Assembly: GCA_016711825.1 (NCBI GenBank)
Contig: JADJSG010000011.1
Coordinates: forward strand, 124,001 to 188,000
Source of the DNA: Bacteroidota bacterium
GTDB lineage: Bacteria > Bacteroidota > Bacteroidia > Chitinophagales > Chitinophagaceae
Reading direction: 5' to 3'
DNA: 64,000 nt
How positions within the stretch are numbered: position 1 is the stretch's first letter; the number at the start of each line of letters is the position of its first letter. The notes beneath the pieces are model-generated. The model had not been told where the DNA came from. It was given only the letters and a program-made list of their open reading frames with translations, and did not search any database. The position numbers were made by a program, and so were the translations under genes. Below, piece by piece: positions 9,601 to 19,495 of the stretch.

Positions 9601-12600
9601 TAGTATTAATAGTAATCAAACTTGAAGAAGTACATCCAATAGCATCTTGTACAGTGATAGTATAAGTACCAGCAGCAAGTCCTGTAATTACATTGTTTGC
9701 TTGATAGTTAATACCATCCGCAGAATAAGTATAGATACCATTGCCTCCATTTGCTGTAATGCTTACTGTTCCATTATTGCCAGGAACGCAATTGGCATCT
9801 GTGGTTAGGGCACTCGTTATGGTTGGGGCATTAGGTGCAGTGATTGTTTGAACGCTAGTGGCTGTACAACCATTCGCATCAGTTACAGTAATAGTATAAC
9901 TACCAGCTCCTAAGTTATTAAACACATTGTTTGCCTGATTTGCACCTCCGATGTTAAAAGTATAAATACCAGTACCTCCAGTTGCATTGATGGTCATATT
10001 ACCATCATTGCCAGGTACACAAGATGGTAATACAATTGCAATATTTGTAATCTGTAATAAGGTCGGTTCAGTAATGGTCAATGTAGTACTAATAGTGCAT
10101 CCATTGGCATCAGTAGCGAGAATGGTATACGTGTTGGCTGTGAGGTTGGCAAATAATCCTGTATTGTTGTTTTGATTAGTAGGTTGTAGGTTATAGTTGA
10201 TTATTCCTATACCTCCGGTAGCTGTAGCGGTAAGGGTACCGTCGTTGCCACCATTACAAGTTACATTTGTGGTGATAGCTGTAGTCCAATTTAAAAGAGT
10301 TGGTTGTGTTACTTGCAAGAAAATAGTTAAGGTGCAATTATTTGCGTCAGTTGCTGTAATCGTATAAGCCCCAGCTGTTAAATTAGGGAATAGTCCAGTG
10401 CCATTATTAATATTGTTTGGTTGCAATTGATAATTAATAGTACCTGTACCTCCACTTGCCAATACACTGATAGCCCCATCTGTTGCTCCATTACAGTTTA
10501 CATTTGAAACATTAATCAATGTCCAACTTAAGGCAATAGGTTGATTTATATTTGTTGTACTACTTGAAGTACATCCATTGGCATCGGCAACTGTCATGGT
10601 ATAGACACCAGCAGCTAAGTTGGTAAATATCCCTGTTGCATTGTTTTGATTCACAGGTTGTAAGTTATAGTTCAAGGCTCCTAAACCACCTGTAGCTGTT
10701 ATGGTGATGCTACCATTATTGCCTCCGTTGCAGTCTACATCTGTGGTTACAACCGCAGTAATTGTGGGTGAGTTTGGAGGAGCAATGGTTTGTGTGCTTG
10801 TCGCTGTACAACCATTCGCATCCGTTACTGTGATGGTATAATTACCTGCACCTAAGTTCGCAAATACATTGTTTGCCTGGTTTGCACCACCGATGTTGTA
10901 GGTATAAGCAAGGGTACCTCCAGAAGCGGTAATCGTCATACTACCATCATTACCTGGTACACAAGTTGGATTGGTGGTTGTGATGTTGGTGATGCTTAGC
11001 AATGTAGGTTCTGTGATGGTCAATGTAGTACTGATGGTACAGCCATTGGCATCGGTTGCAAGAATAGTATACGTGTTGGCTGCTAAATTAGTAAACAAAC
11101 CGGTGTTGTTGGTTTGATTGGTCGGTTGCAGGTTGTAGTTGATGATCCCTGTTCCACCAGTCGCTGTGGTCGTGATGCTACCGTCAATGCCTCCATTGCA
11201 GGTGATATTGGTCGCTGTGTTTTGTGTCCAGGTCAAGGCAGGTGACTGGTTTATCACTAAAGTAGTGGTGAGGGTACAGCCATTGGCATCTGTTGCAGTT
11301 ACGGTATAAGTACCTGCAGTGAGATTGGTAAACAGACCTGTATTGTTGGTTTGGTTCGTTGGTTGTAAGTTGTAATTGATCATCCCTGTACCTCCGGTAG
11401 CCGTAGCCGTGAGGGTACCGTCGTTACCGCCGTTGCAGTTTACATCGGTGGTAGCTGTGGCGGTCCAGCTAAGTATCGTTGGTTCGATGATGGTAGCTGT
11501 GCTACTGATGGTACAACCATTGGCATCGGCAACTGTCATGGTATAGACACCAGCAGCTAAGTTGGTAAATATCCCTGTGGCATTGTTTTGATTCACAGGT
11601 TGTAAGTTATAGCTTAAAGCTCCTAAACCACCTGTAGCTGTTACGGTGATGCTGCCATTGTTGCCTCCGTTGCAGTCTACATCTGTGGTTACAACCGCAG
11701 TAATTGTGGGTGAGTTTGGTGGAGCAATGGTTTGTGTGCTTGTCGCTGTACAACCATTCGCATCCGTTACCGTGATGGTATAATTACCTGCACCTAAGTT
11801 CGCAAATACATTGCTCGCCTGGTTTGCACCACCGATGTTGTAGGTATAAGCAAGGGTACCTCCAGAAGCGGTAATCGTCATGCTACCATCATTACCTGGT
11901 ACACAAGTTGGATTGGTGTTCGTGATGTTGGTGATGCTTAGCAATGTAGGTTCTGTGATGGTCAATGTGGTACTGATGGTACAGCCATTGGCATCGGTTG
12001 CAAGAATGGTATAGGTGTTGGCTGCTAAATTGGTAAACAAGCCGGTGTTGTTGGTTTGATTGGTTGGTTGCAGGTTGTAGTTGATGATCCCTGTTCCGCC
12101 AGTTGCTGTGGTCGTGATGCTACCGTCAATGCCTCCATTGCAGGTGATATTGGTCGCTGTGTTTTGTGTCCAGGTCAAAGCAGGTGACTGGTTTATCACT
12201 AAAGTCGTGGTGAGGGTACAGCCATTGGCATCCGTTGCAGTTACGGTATAAGTACCTGCAGTGAGATTGGTAAACAGACCTGTATTGTTGGTTTGGTTCG
12301 TTGGTTGTAAGTTGTAATTGATAATCCCTGTACCTCCGGTAGCCGTAGCCGTGAGGGTACCGTCGTTACCGCCGTTGCAGTTTACATCAGTGGTAGCTGT
12401 GGTGGTCCAGCTAAGTATTGTTGGTTCGATGATGGTAGCTGTGCTACTGATGGTACAACCATTGGCATCGGCAACTGTCATGGTATAGACACCAGCAGCT
12501 AAGTTGGTAAATATCCCTGTGGCATTGTTTTGATTCACAGGTTGTAAGTTATAGTTCAAGGCTCCTAAACCACCTGTTGCTGTTACGGTGATGCTACCAT

Positions 12601-15600
12601 TATTGCCTCCGTTGCAGTCTACATCTGTGGTTACAACCGCAGTAATTGTGGGTGAGTTTGGTGGAGCAATGGTTTGTGTGCTTGTCGCTGTACAACCATT
12701 CGCATCCGTTACCGTGATGGTATAATTACCTGCACCTAAGTTCGCAAATACATTGTTTGCCTGGTTTGCACCACCGATGTTGTAGGTATAAGCGAGGGTA
12801 CCTCCAGAAGCGGTAATCGTCATGCTACCATCATTACCTGGTACACAAGTTGGATTGGTGTTCGTGATGTTGGTGATGCTTAGCAATGTAGGTTCTGTAA
12901 TGGTCAATGTAGTACTGATGGTACAGCCATTGGCGTCGGTTGCGAGAATAGTATAGGTGTTGGCTGCTAAATTAGTAAACAAACCGGTGTTGTTGGTTTG
13001 ATTGGTCGGTTGCAGGTTGTAGTTGATGATCCCTGTTCCACCAGTTGCTGTGGTCGTGATGCTACCGTCAATACCTCCATTGCAGGTGATATTGGTCGCT
13101 GTGTTTTGTGTCCAGGTCAAGGCAGGTGACTGATTTATCACTAAAGTAGTAGTGAGGGTACAGCCATTGGCATCTGTTGCAGTTACGGTATAAGTACCTG
13201 CAGTGAGATTGGTAAACAGACCTGTATTGTTGGTTTGGTTCGTAGGTTGTAAGTTGTAATTGATCATCCCTGTACCTCCGGTAGCCGTAGCCGTGAGGGT
13301 ACCGTCGTTACCGCCGTTGCAGTTTACATCGGTGGTAGCTGTGCTGGTCCAGCTAAGTATTGTTGGTTCGATGATGGTAGCTGTGCTACTGATGGTACAT
13401 CCATTGGCATCGGCAACTGTCATGGTATATACACCAGCAGCTAAGTTGGTAAATATCCCCGTGGCATTGTTTTGATTCACAGGTTGTAAGTTATAGTTCA
13501 AGGCTCCTAAACCACCTGTAGCTGTTACGGTGATGCTGCCATTGTTGCCTCCGTTGCAGTCTACATCAGTGGTCACAACCGCAGTAATTGTGGGTGAGTT
13601 TGGTGGAGCGATGGTTTGTGCGCTTGTCGCTGTACAACCATTCGCATCCGTTACTGTGATGGTATAATTACCTGCACCTAAGTTCGCAAATACATTGCTC
13701 GCCTGGTTTGCACCACCGATGTTGTAGGTATAAGCAAGTGTACCTCCTGATGCTGTAATCGTCATGCTACCATCATTACCTGGTACACAAGTTGGATTGG
13801 TGTTCGTGATGTTGGTGATGCTTAGCAATGTAGGTTCTGTGATGGTCAATGTAGTACTGATGGTACAGCCATTGGCATCGGTTGCGAGAATAGTATAGGT
13901 GTTGGCTGCTAAATTAGTAAACAAACCGGTGTTGTTGGTTTGATTGGTCGGTTGCAGGTTGTAGTTGATGATCCCTGTACCACCAGTTGCTGTGGTCGTG
14001 ATGCTACCGTCATTGCCTCCATTGCAGGTGATATTGGTCGCTGTATTTTGTGTCCAGGTCAAGGCAGGTGGCTGTGCTAAGGTAAGTAAAGTTGTTGCTG
14101 TACAGCCATTGGCATCGGTGATAGACACTGTATAAGTACCAGCACAAAGTCCACTCATTGCACCACTACCTGCATTAATGATAGCAGGTGAAGTGATGGA
14201 GTATGAATATGAAGGGGTACCACCTAAACCAGTAGCTTGTGCAGTACCATTACAAAGTCCATTACAAGTAATGTTTGTAATATTTGAGATACTAATACTT
14301 ATTGGTAGTGGTTCTGAAATCGTAAAGGTTGTAGTAGCAGTACACAAGTTGATATCTGAAACTGTAACTGTATAAGTCCCTACACATAAATTACTGATAG
14401 CTCCAGCTGCATTAATAATCCCTGGAGCGGTGATTGAATATGAATAAGCGGGTGCTCCTCCAACACAAGTGGTTTGAGCTGTTCCGTTACACATTCCATT
14501 ACATGTGACATTAGCAATATTTGATATACTTGCCGTTAAGCCTGGTAGTTGAACAACACTAAATGTGGTAGTAGCTGTACATAAGTTTGCATCTGTTACA
14601 GTTACAGTATAGGATCCAGCACACAAAGCTGTGATAGCTCCTGTAGCATTGATAATACCTGGGGCTGAAATTGAATAAGTATAATTCGGTGTTCCTCCTA
14701 CACCTGTAGCTTGTGCGGTTCCGTTACAAAAGCCATTACAAGTTAAATTTGTTATATTAGAAATATTTACTGAAGTTGGCTGTGGTTCAGTAATCATAAA
14801 AGTCATGGTAGCTGTACATAGATTTGCATCCGTGACGCTTACTGTATATGAACCCGCACATAGATTACTCATTGCTCCTGTAGCATTTATCGATCCGGGT
14901 GCGGTAATTGCATATGTATAATTAGGTGCGCCTCCACTTGCTATTGCTTGTGCAGTACCATTACACATACCATTACAAAGAATATTTGTTATGTTCGTTA
15001 CATTTAAATTTAAAGCTGGCAATTGTGTTACTGTAAAAGAAGAAGTGATTGTACATAAATTAGCATCAGTCACAGTAACAGTATATGTACCTGCACATAA
15101 ACCACTTATTGCCCCAGTAGGATTGATGATTCCCGGCGCTGAAATGGTATAAGTATAGGCTGGCACACCTCCATTTCCAGATGCCTGTGCAGTACCATTG
15201 CAAAGACCATTACAAGTAATATTGGTAATGTTTGTAATATTGACACCTATGGGTTGTGGTTGAGATACTGTAAAAGTTGTCGTTGTTGTACATAAATTCG
15301 CATCTGTAACTGTCACCGTATAATTTCCAGCACACAAACCACTGATTGCGCCAGTAGCGTTAATGATACCAGGAGCAGTTATTGCATATGTGTAAACGGG
15401 GGTACCACCTAATACATTTGTTTGCGCAGTGCCATTACAAGGGCCATTACATGCCAACTGACTGATATTTGTTACAGTAGCATTTAATACAGGTGCTTGT
15501 GTAATAGTAAATGAAGCAGTACCTGTGCACATTGTAGCATCCGTTACTGTAACGGTATAAGTACCTGCGCACAAACCGTTCATAGAACCATTATTTGCAT

Positions 15601-17086
15601 TAATGACACCCGGTGCGGTAATACTGTATGTTATGGGATTTACTCCACCAATATTATTTGCTTGTGCGGTTGCATTGCAGTCACCAAAACATAAAATATT
15701 TGTAATATTAGAAATATTAACACCCAACATAGGTTGGTTGACTGTTAACACAGTAGTGGCTGTACAGCTATTATTATCGGTAGAAGTAATGGTGTAAGTA
15801 CCAGCACATAAGCCTGTAATTGCTCCCGTATTTACGTTAATTACTCCAGGTGCCGTGATACTATAGGTGTAATTTTGCGTACCACCTGCAGCATTTGCTT
15901 GTGCAGATCCTGTACAAGGCATATTACACACAGGATTCACAATATTGCTAGTTGTTACTGTAAATGGAGATGGTTGTGTAATTACAAACACTGATGAGTT
16001 AGTACAGTTATTTGCATCCATAACAGTAATTGTGTATGTACCTGCTCCAACACCAACAAATTGATTATTGGCTTGATAAACACCACCATTTAAATTATAT
16101 TGATAGGGAGGAATACCACCATTGCCAATACCCGTTACGGTAGTAGTTGCTCCATTACAAAGGATTGAGCCAAATGAGGCAAAAACTGATAAAGGGCTTG
16201 GCAAATTACATACAGAGACCACAAATTGAATGTCACGCATGATAAATCCAATATACTGACCATTTCTATATTCTTTTATTTTAATGGAAAATACCCATGA
16301 ACCTTGAGTGGTAGGAGTAAATGATATAACGCCTGTATTTGGATTGACTACAAAAGTGTTACCCGTTGGAAAAGGTTCAATTATAGTATAGGGTGCAGAA
16401 AAAATGTTGTTGGGTGCATAGGTTCCGCAACCCGTATTATTATTTTTAGGTGCAATTGATTCATAAACCAAGGAATCACCGTCAGGATCAATTGCAGTAT
16501 AATAGGCAAAGGAAGGTGTGTTTACACAGTAATAAGCAATTGGTGGTGAGGCTACAAATGGAGAACTGTTAAAATTAAAACCATTGGTATTATCAAAATT
16601 GGCTTCAATAAAAATATTTTGAGAACCTGGTGTTGTTACATTACCGATAGCATTGTTTCTACAGCATAAAGCAACCCAAAAACGCCAAAAATTGCAGGTC
16701 GAATTTAAAGTAACTACTCCTGTATACCACCACTCTCTATAACCGGCTAATGTACCACCTTGACAGATAGTGATTTGATTATAACAGCCTGCTTGTAAAA
16801 TAGGCGAACCATTGGGTTGACCATTGGGCAGATTACCTACAAGTTTGTTTAAAGTAATTGATTGATTGTTGACCCCACATGTATTATTATAACACATGGT
16901 AAAGCTTGCTGGCTCTACAACCCCACTACAATCTCTATAAAATTTAAAGGTAAATTTATATTGATTGGTGGTATTTGGAACCAATTCATAAATGAGCTCC
17001 CCACCCGCTGCATGCGTTGCGTATAAATTTGTGGAAGCAAAAAAATGTAAGAACAAAATAAGTAGTAGTGTGTATAAATATTTCAT
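6698..17086 (-). CDS. Giant SprB-repeat adhesin-like protein with type B (CHU_C) T9SS sorting domain
   Basis: A 3462-residue secreted protein. A signal peptide (about 1-24) is followed by a mature start 'HAAGGELIYEL', common in Bacteroidota gliding-associated surface proteins. A roughly 270-residue N-terminal domain comes next, including 'DPDGDSLVYES'. About 39 SprB-type repeats of 77-80 residues follow (about 295-3365), typically C-N-G..G-S-I..G-G..Y..L..G-T-Y-T-V-T-V-T-D-A-N-G-C-T. The C-terminal ~95 residues ('FIPNAFSPNGDGNNDVFKV', then 'WDGND') are a CHU_C/type B sorting domain, so export by T9SS to the cell surface is expected. Repeats 2-9 have extra cysteines (CNGxCNG and LCAG). Repeats 10-24 form a DNA-level tandem array. 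SprB relatives act in gliding and adhesion; which applies here is unknown. Confidence 0.93.
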   Translation of the reverse strand: MKYLYTLLLILFLHFFASTNLYATHAAGGELIYELVPNTTNQYKFTFKFYRDCSGVVEPASFTMCYNNTCGVNNQSITLNKLVGNLPNGQPNGSPILQAGCYNQITICQGGTLAGYREWWYTGVVTLNSTCNFWRFWVALCCRNNAIGNVTTPGSQNIFIEANFDNTNGFNFNSSPFVASPPIAYYCVNTPSFAYYTAIDPDGDSLVYESIAPKNNNTGCGTYAPNNIFSAPYTIIEPFPTGNTFVVNPNTGVISFTPTTQGSWVFSIKIKEYRNGQYIGFIMRDIQFVVSVCNLPSPLSVFASFGSILCNGATTTVTGIGNGGIPPYQYNLNGGVYQANNQFVGVGAGTYTITVMDANNCTNSSVFVITQPSPFTVTTSNIVNPVCNMPCTGSAQANAAGGTQNYTYSITAPGVINVNTGAITGLCAGTYTITSTDNNSCTATTVLTVNQPMLGVNISNITNILCFGDCNATAQANNIGGVNPITYSITAPGVINANNGSMNGLCAGTYTVTVTDATMCTGTASFTITQAPVLNATVTNISQLACNGPCNGTAQTNVLGGTPVYTYAITAPGIINATGAISGLCAGNYTVTVTDANLCTTTTTFTVSQPQPIGVNITNITNITCNGLCNGTAQASGNGGVPAYTYTISAPGIINPTGAISGLCAGTYTVTVTDANLCTITSSFTVTQLPALNLNVTNITNILCNGMCNGTAQAIASGGAPNYTYAITAPGSINATGAMSNLCAGSYTVSVTDANLCTATMTFMITEPQPTSVNISNITNLTCNGFCNGTAQATGVGGTPNYTYSISAPGIINATGAITALCAGSYTVTVTDANLCTATTTFSVVQLPGLTASISNIANVTCNGMCNGTAQTTCVGGAPAYSYSITAPGIINAAGAISNLCVGTYTVTVSDINLCTATTTFTISEPLPISISISNITNITCNGLCNGTAQATGLGGTPSYSYSITSPAIINAGSGAMSGLCAGTYTVSITDANGCTATTLLTLAQPPALTWTQNTATNITCNGGNDGSITTTATGGTGIINYNLQPTNQTNNTGLFTNLAANTYTILATDANGCTISTTLTITEPTLLSITNITNTNPTCVPGNDGSMTITASGGTLAYTYNIGGANQASNVFANLGAGNYTITVTDANGCTATSAQTIAPPNSPTITAVVTTDVDCNGGNNGSITVTATGGLGALNYNLQPVNQNNATGIFTNLAAGVYTMTVADANGCTISSTATIIEPTILSWTSTATTDVNCNGGNDGTLTATATGGTGMINYNLQPTNQTNNTGLFTNLTAGTYTVTATDANGCTLTTTLVINQSPALTWTQNTATNITCNGGIDGSITTTATGGTGIINYNLQPTNQTNNTGLFTNLAANTYTILATDANGCTISTTLTITEPTLLSITNITNTNPTCVPGNDGSMTITASGGTLAYTYNIGGANQANNVFANLGAGNYTITVTDANGCTATSTQTIAPPNSPTITAVVTTDVDCNGGNNGSITVTATGGLGALNYNLQPVNQNNATGIFTNLAAGVYTMTVADANGCTISSTATIIEPTILSWTTTATTDVNCNGGNDGTLTATATGGTGIINYNLQPTNQTNNTGLFTNLTAGTYTVTATDANGCTLTTTLVINQSPALTWTQNTATNITCNGGIDGSITTTATGGTGIINYNLQPTNQTNNTGLFTNLAANTYTILATDANGCTISTTLTITEPTLLSITNITNTNPTCVPGNDGSMTITASGGTLAYTYNIGGANQASNVFANLGAGNYTITVTDANGCTATSTQTIAPPNSPTITAVVTTDVDCNGGNNGSITVTATGGLGALSYNLQPVNQNNATGIFTNLAAGVYTMTVADANGCTISSTATIIEPTILSWTATATTDVNCNGGNDGTLTATATGGTGMINYNLQPTNQTNNTGLFTNLTAGTYTVTATDANGCTLTTTLVINQSPALTWTQNTATNITCNGGIDGSITTTATGGTGIINYNLQPTNQTNNTGLFTNLAANTYTILATDANGCTISTTLTITEPTLLSITNITTTNPTCVPGNDGSMTITASGGTLAYTYNIGGANQANNVFANLGAGNYTITVTDANGCTATSTQTIAPPNSPTITAVVTTDVDCNGGNNGSITITATGGLGALNYNLQPVNQNNATGIFTNLAAGVYTMTVADANGCTSSSTTNINQPIALSWTLINVSNVNCNGATDGAISVLASGGTGTINYQLQPNNINNGTGLFPNLTAGAYTITATDANNCTLTIFLQVTQPTLLNWTTAITTNVTCNGGNDGTLTATATGGIGIINYNLQPTNQNNNTGLFANLTANTYTILATDANGCTISTTLTITEPTLLQITNIAIVLPSCVPGNDGNMTINATGGTGIYTFNIGGANQANNVFNNLGAGSYTITVTDANGCTATSVQTITAPNAPTITSALTTDANCVPGNNGTVSITANGGNGIYTYSADGINYQANNVITGLAAGTYTITVQDAIGCTSSSLITINTTPSPVITNIAVTDATCVPGCDGTATITATGGNGIYTYSIDNINFQANNLFTSVCANVYTATVTDGNGCSVTSTFTVTSANAPTIALNNTVDILCFGGNNGAIAVTANGAGPMTYLLLPNGITNATGLYNNLTAFTYTVQVTDANGCSANTVVLINEPPMLQFTNILNNGALCSGANNGSIDVSTTGGTGNITYGINPFANFVPPTIFNNLMGNTTYTVTATDANGCSVTSSIFISQPQPIVFTSTVVTDVTCNNGSNGSLVVQAIGGTGILNYDLNPNPQNNITGVFNNLTAATYTVTVTDANNCTLTTSLIVAEPTAITINTLTYTDITCSNVNDGTININALGGTGVLTYNLQPLNITNVTGIFNALVANNYTIQITDANGCIVDTTVTIINPLPLLIDSLNISNVLCNGDSNGSIQINVSGGTGILNYNLLPQNINNGNGLFNNLPINNYTITITDANLCSISTIVIITEPLPLTATVLNIQNILCSGGNNGQIDIGANGGTTPYLFTILPLNINNGTGIFTGLSVGSYTVNVTDSNQCSTSIQPIIITEPVPMIWENVVHEDIKCFGDSTGSLLVSASGGTGSIAYTLQPNLGIQNPIGNFTTLVSGVYTVIATDANNCSISTLITIVENPPIVFGPITFVSPRCWNEANGIINMTASGGVGSLTYCLNNQLLLTNTTGFFNQITGGNYIATVTDSLGCIKDTSIILLQPDKLGFSELDLYPVYCKGYSDGKIVATASGGNGGYTYYLRPGLNVNDFGVFNDLHEGIYTLSVKDSLGCQFDTTLAVSPPSGAMDIYITKKDLGCYGTGKEGWAKANLVGGTAPFTYLWSCTPPQFDSIAIDLQYGKYIVEVIDSKGCKDKDSVIIDPGPCCEEVFIPNAFSPNGDGNNDVFKVTTSSGLELIQFEIYDRWGKKIWYTDDFREGWDGNDRGQPSDMNTYYYIFRYKCLTDGENYIKKGDINLVR
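10572..14072 (-). repeat. Long tandem repeat inside the SprB-like gene: 942-bp unit, about 3.7 copies
   Basis: A landmark in the spacer between repeats recurs at 11241, 12183, 13125 and 14067, giving an exact 942-bp period each time (314 codons, equal to four SprB repeats of 79, 77, 79 and 79 residues). Copies differ by only scattered substitutions and have no indels. Two sampled 60-nt lines inside the array (12361 and 12661) are about 52% G+C, against about 27% for a line in the flanking repeats (15001). The left edge falls inside the fourth repeat of the incomplete unit. Confidence 0.93.
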
Positions 17087-17182
17087 TATAAATGTTTGAC
17101 AAGTATCATTAACCTGATAATATGGTACAAAATAGTAATATTATTTAAAATATTTTAACATTTATACCTTATTTTACAAGTT

Positions 17183-17198
17183 CATGACAAATGTCATG
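17183..17198. promoter_or_regulatory. Operator-like palindrome in the divergent region upstream of the SprB-like gene
   Basis: CATGAC-AAAT-GTCATG is a perfect 6-4-6 inverted repeat in the 349-bp gap (17087-17435) between the divergent SprB-like gene and the 17436 gene. It lies 97 bp upstream of the SprB-like start codon. The form suits a dimeric regulator, but the regulator is unknown. The rest of the gap is very AT-rich and shows no other feature. Confidence 0.35.
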
Positions 17199-17435
17199 CC
17201 AATTTAAAATAATAACATATTATATAAATTAATATATATAATAAAACAGATTTGCGTATAATATCATTATTCCTAAGCATTTTTCCATTTAACTTTTTAG
17301 TGATTCTCGTAATGAAGAATTAGAAATTCAATAAAAATATCATAAGCACTTTGGAATTTATCAATCCATTTTTTCAAAACCTATAACCTAACTTTTACAT
17401 ATATTTACACGTCTTATAAAATATATAATTTCATT

Positions 17436-19121
17436 ATGAATATAAAATCAACTTTACTTTCTACCCTACTTCTCATTTTCTTTAATAGCCAAAGTTTTGG
17501 TCAATTAGTATCGGATTCCACTTTTTCACAAGATGGTTATTTTATAACAAGTACACCAGCAGGAGGTTCAAAATATGCCACAAGAATTAAAGAACTGAGT
17601 GATGGCAGTATATTAACTGTTGGTTGTGGGGGAGCAAGCAACAAATTTAAATTATGGAAATATAGCGCTGCAGGAACGCCTGTTTTATCTTTTGGCTTGA
17701 ATGGAGAAGCTACAAATCCACAATTAGATGCACAACCTGGCTATGTTTATATCATTAAAGATATTGATACTCTTGAGAATGGTAAAATCATTGTTTTGGC
17801 TGAACATACTATTAGTTCACCTATTACATTTGATTCAACAAAATCAGCCATTTTACTAGTTAGATTTAATGCTGATGGCTCTGTAGATAATACCTTCAAT
17901 ATGAATGGATATTTGATAGATAAGCCTGTAACTGGATTTGAATACCATCCACAAGCTATGGGTATAGATAAAAGCGAAGGTAAAAATGAAATCTATGTTG
18001 GCAGTTGGGTTGTTGAAACTGGTCATGCAACATGTCCTCTTGGATTTGGCAAATGGTGTTTGAGTAAATATTCTGACAATGGCAGCAAATCAATTTCATT
18101 TAATAATAATACTGGGTTTATACAAGAAAGCTCAAGTATACTTAAACAAGGTACAACCCAATCACCTTTAGCTACCATTCATGATTTGCGTGTAATGCCT
18201 GATGGTCGTGTAATTGTAGGCGGTGCAATGCATAACTTTGATCATGGTTATTTTAGTTTTAAAATATTGAGCGATGGTCAATGGGACAATACCTATGGAA
18301 CCAATGGTAGAAGTATACATACAGTGCCATTTGAAGTACCTACCAATGATTTGACCAATGCACAAGTATTGAGTGATGGATCTTGTGTATTTTATTCAAT
18401 ACTTCGTTATTGGGGTATGGGTCAAGGTGGTACAGACTCTACAGAATTGCATGGCGTTAAATCAAGTAATACTGGAAGTCCATTGGCTAATTTTGGAAAT
18501 GCAGGTATTATGACTTTTTCTTATTTGAGTTCACAATACCCCATTCTTATATTTAAGAGTGATCATAGTTTTCTTTTATCCTATTACAGACCTTATGGTG
18601 CACAATTTGCAGACCAGAAAATAGAGTTTATGAACTTTAATGCCAATGGAATTAAAAATAATTTATTTGGTATCAATGGATTATTAAAAACCAATCCGCG
18701 TTCACCTGATACTTATGTAAATGCATCGCAAGTGTTGCATGGTATTTGGACTAATAATGAAACAGGTATTTATCTCACCTGCATTAATCAATTACCTGGT
18801 GCCAATAGCGAAAATGGTGTGTTTAAATATAAATGGCCTGGATTATTTCCTTTACAAACTTTGGACCATAGCATCAATACTGAAGTACTTATTTATCCTA
18901 ATCCTGTAAGAGAAAACCAAGCATTTTATGTAACCCATCAAGATGCAATACAACAAATAAAAGTATACAGTATGACCGGGGCATTGGTTGATATTAATTT
19001 ACAAAAAGTGAATGATTCTAAAATGGAGATTACTTTACCTAATCATCTTGTAGCAGGTGTATATATTTTATCATTAAAAAGCGAATCGGGTATTTATACT
19101 TCAAGAATACTAAAAGAGTAA
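17436..19121 (+). CDS. Secreted delta-60-repeat protein with T9SS type A sorting domain
   Basis: A 561-residue protein. A signal peptide covers about residues 1-22 ('SFGQLVSDSTF' at the junction). Several delta-60-like beta-propeller repeats follow, each with a 'G..DGSILTVG' or 'MPDGRVIVGG' strand and an 'FG.NG' turn. They span about residues 25-440. The last ~80 residues are a type A sorting domain: 'VLIYPNPVRENQAFYV', 'IKVYSMTGALV', then 'LVAGVYILSLKSESG' before the end. It is therefore exported and probably surface-anchored or released by T9SS. It is divergent from the SprB-like gene. No enzymatic motif is seen; a binding role is a guess. Confidence 0.87.
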   Translation: MNIKSTLLSTLLLIFFNSQSFGQLVSDSTFSQDGYFITSTPAGGSKYATRIKELSDGSILTVGCGGASNKFKLWKYSAAGTPVLSFGLNGEATNPQLDAQPGYVYIIKDIDTLENGKIIVLAEHTISSPITFDSTKSAILLVRFNADGSVDNTFNMNGYLIDKPVTGFEYHPQAMGIDKSEGKNEIYVGSWVVETGHATCPLGFGKWCLSKYSDNGSKSISFNNNTGFIQESSSILKQGTTQSPLATIHDLRVMPDGRVIVGGAMHNFDHGYFSFKILSDGQWDNTYGTNGRSIHTVPFEVPTNDLTNAQVLSDGSCVFYSILRYWGMGQGGTDSTELHGVKSSNTGSPLANFGNAGIMTFSYLSSQYPILIFKSDHSFLLSYYRPYGAQFADQKIEFMNFNANGIKNNLFGINGLLKTNPRSPDTYVNASQVLHGIWTNNETGIYLTCINQLPGANSENGVFKYKWPGLFPLQTLDHSINTEVLIYPNPVRENQAFYVTHQDAIQQIKVYSMTGALVDINLQKVNDSKMEITLPNHLVAGVYILSLKSESGIYTSRILKE

Positions 19122-19495
19122 TATTTATAACCGAGGATGATTCGTCCATTTTGTTTTAGCAATTTCAATTGCTGTAATATCGATTTTTTTTATTGACTTA
19201 GGGATACAGATTTTTTATATAAATAACAGTAGTATTAATTAATAAAAATCAGTAGCAAATCTGTCTTAATGCCTACGATACATTATAAATTGTCAGCTTA
19301 TTAAAAGTTAAAATTCTATTTGTATTGGCATTAGATTACTATTATCAAACTTCTTAATAAATATATTGAGTATAATCAGAAGCATGGCAAACCTTTAATT
19401 AAACAGCTATATTGCATAATCACTTTGCTGAAAATATTTGCAATGGTCAGATTGAACAATTACTAAATGCATGATAGTTTAAAGTCTATTCATAT
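19122..19495. other. 374-bp gene-free stretch between two convergent genes
   Basis: AT-rich sequence after the delta-60-repeat gene and before the stop of the DUF187 gene. I see no convincing ORF, RNA gene or strong terminator. A short segment around 19270-19335 loosely recalls the 106-bp repeat but does not align beyond about 8 bases. Confidence 0.5.

Noticed and set aside
10572..14072. CRISPR array or other spacer-repeat structure as explanation of the tandem repeats
   Set aside because: The unit is 942 bp, fully coding and in frame, with no unique spacers.
7100..16000. Many plus-strand open frames across the SprB-like gene
   Set aside because: They are shadows of the repeat-coding minus strand, recurring with the repeat period, and have no start context or family resemblance.
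19270..19335. Possible third, inverted copy of the 106-bp repeat
   Set aside because: Only the first eight bases (ATGCCTAC) match; an ungapped alignment falls to chance level right after.
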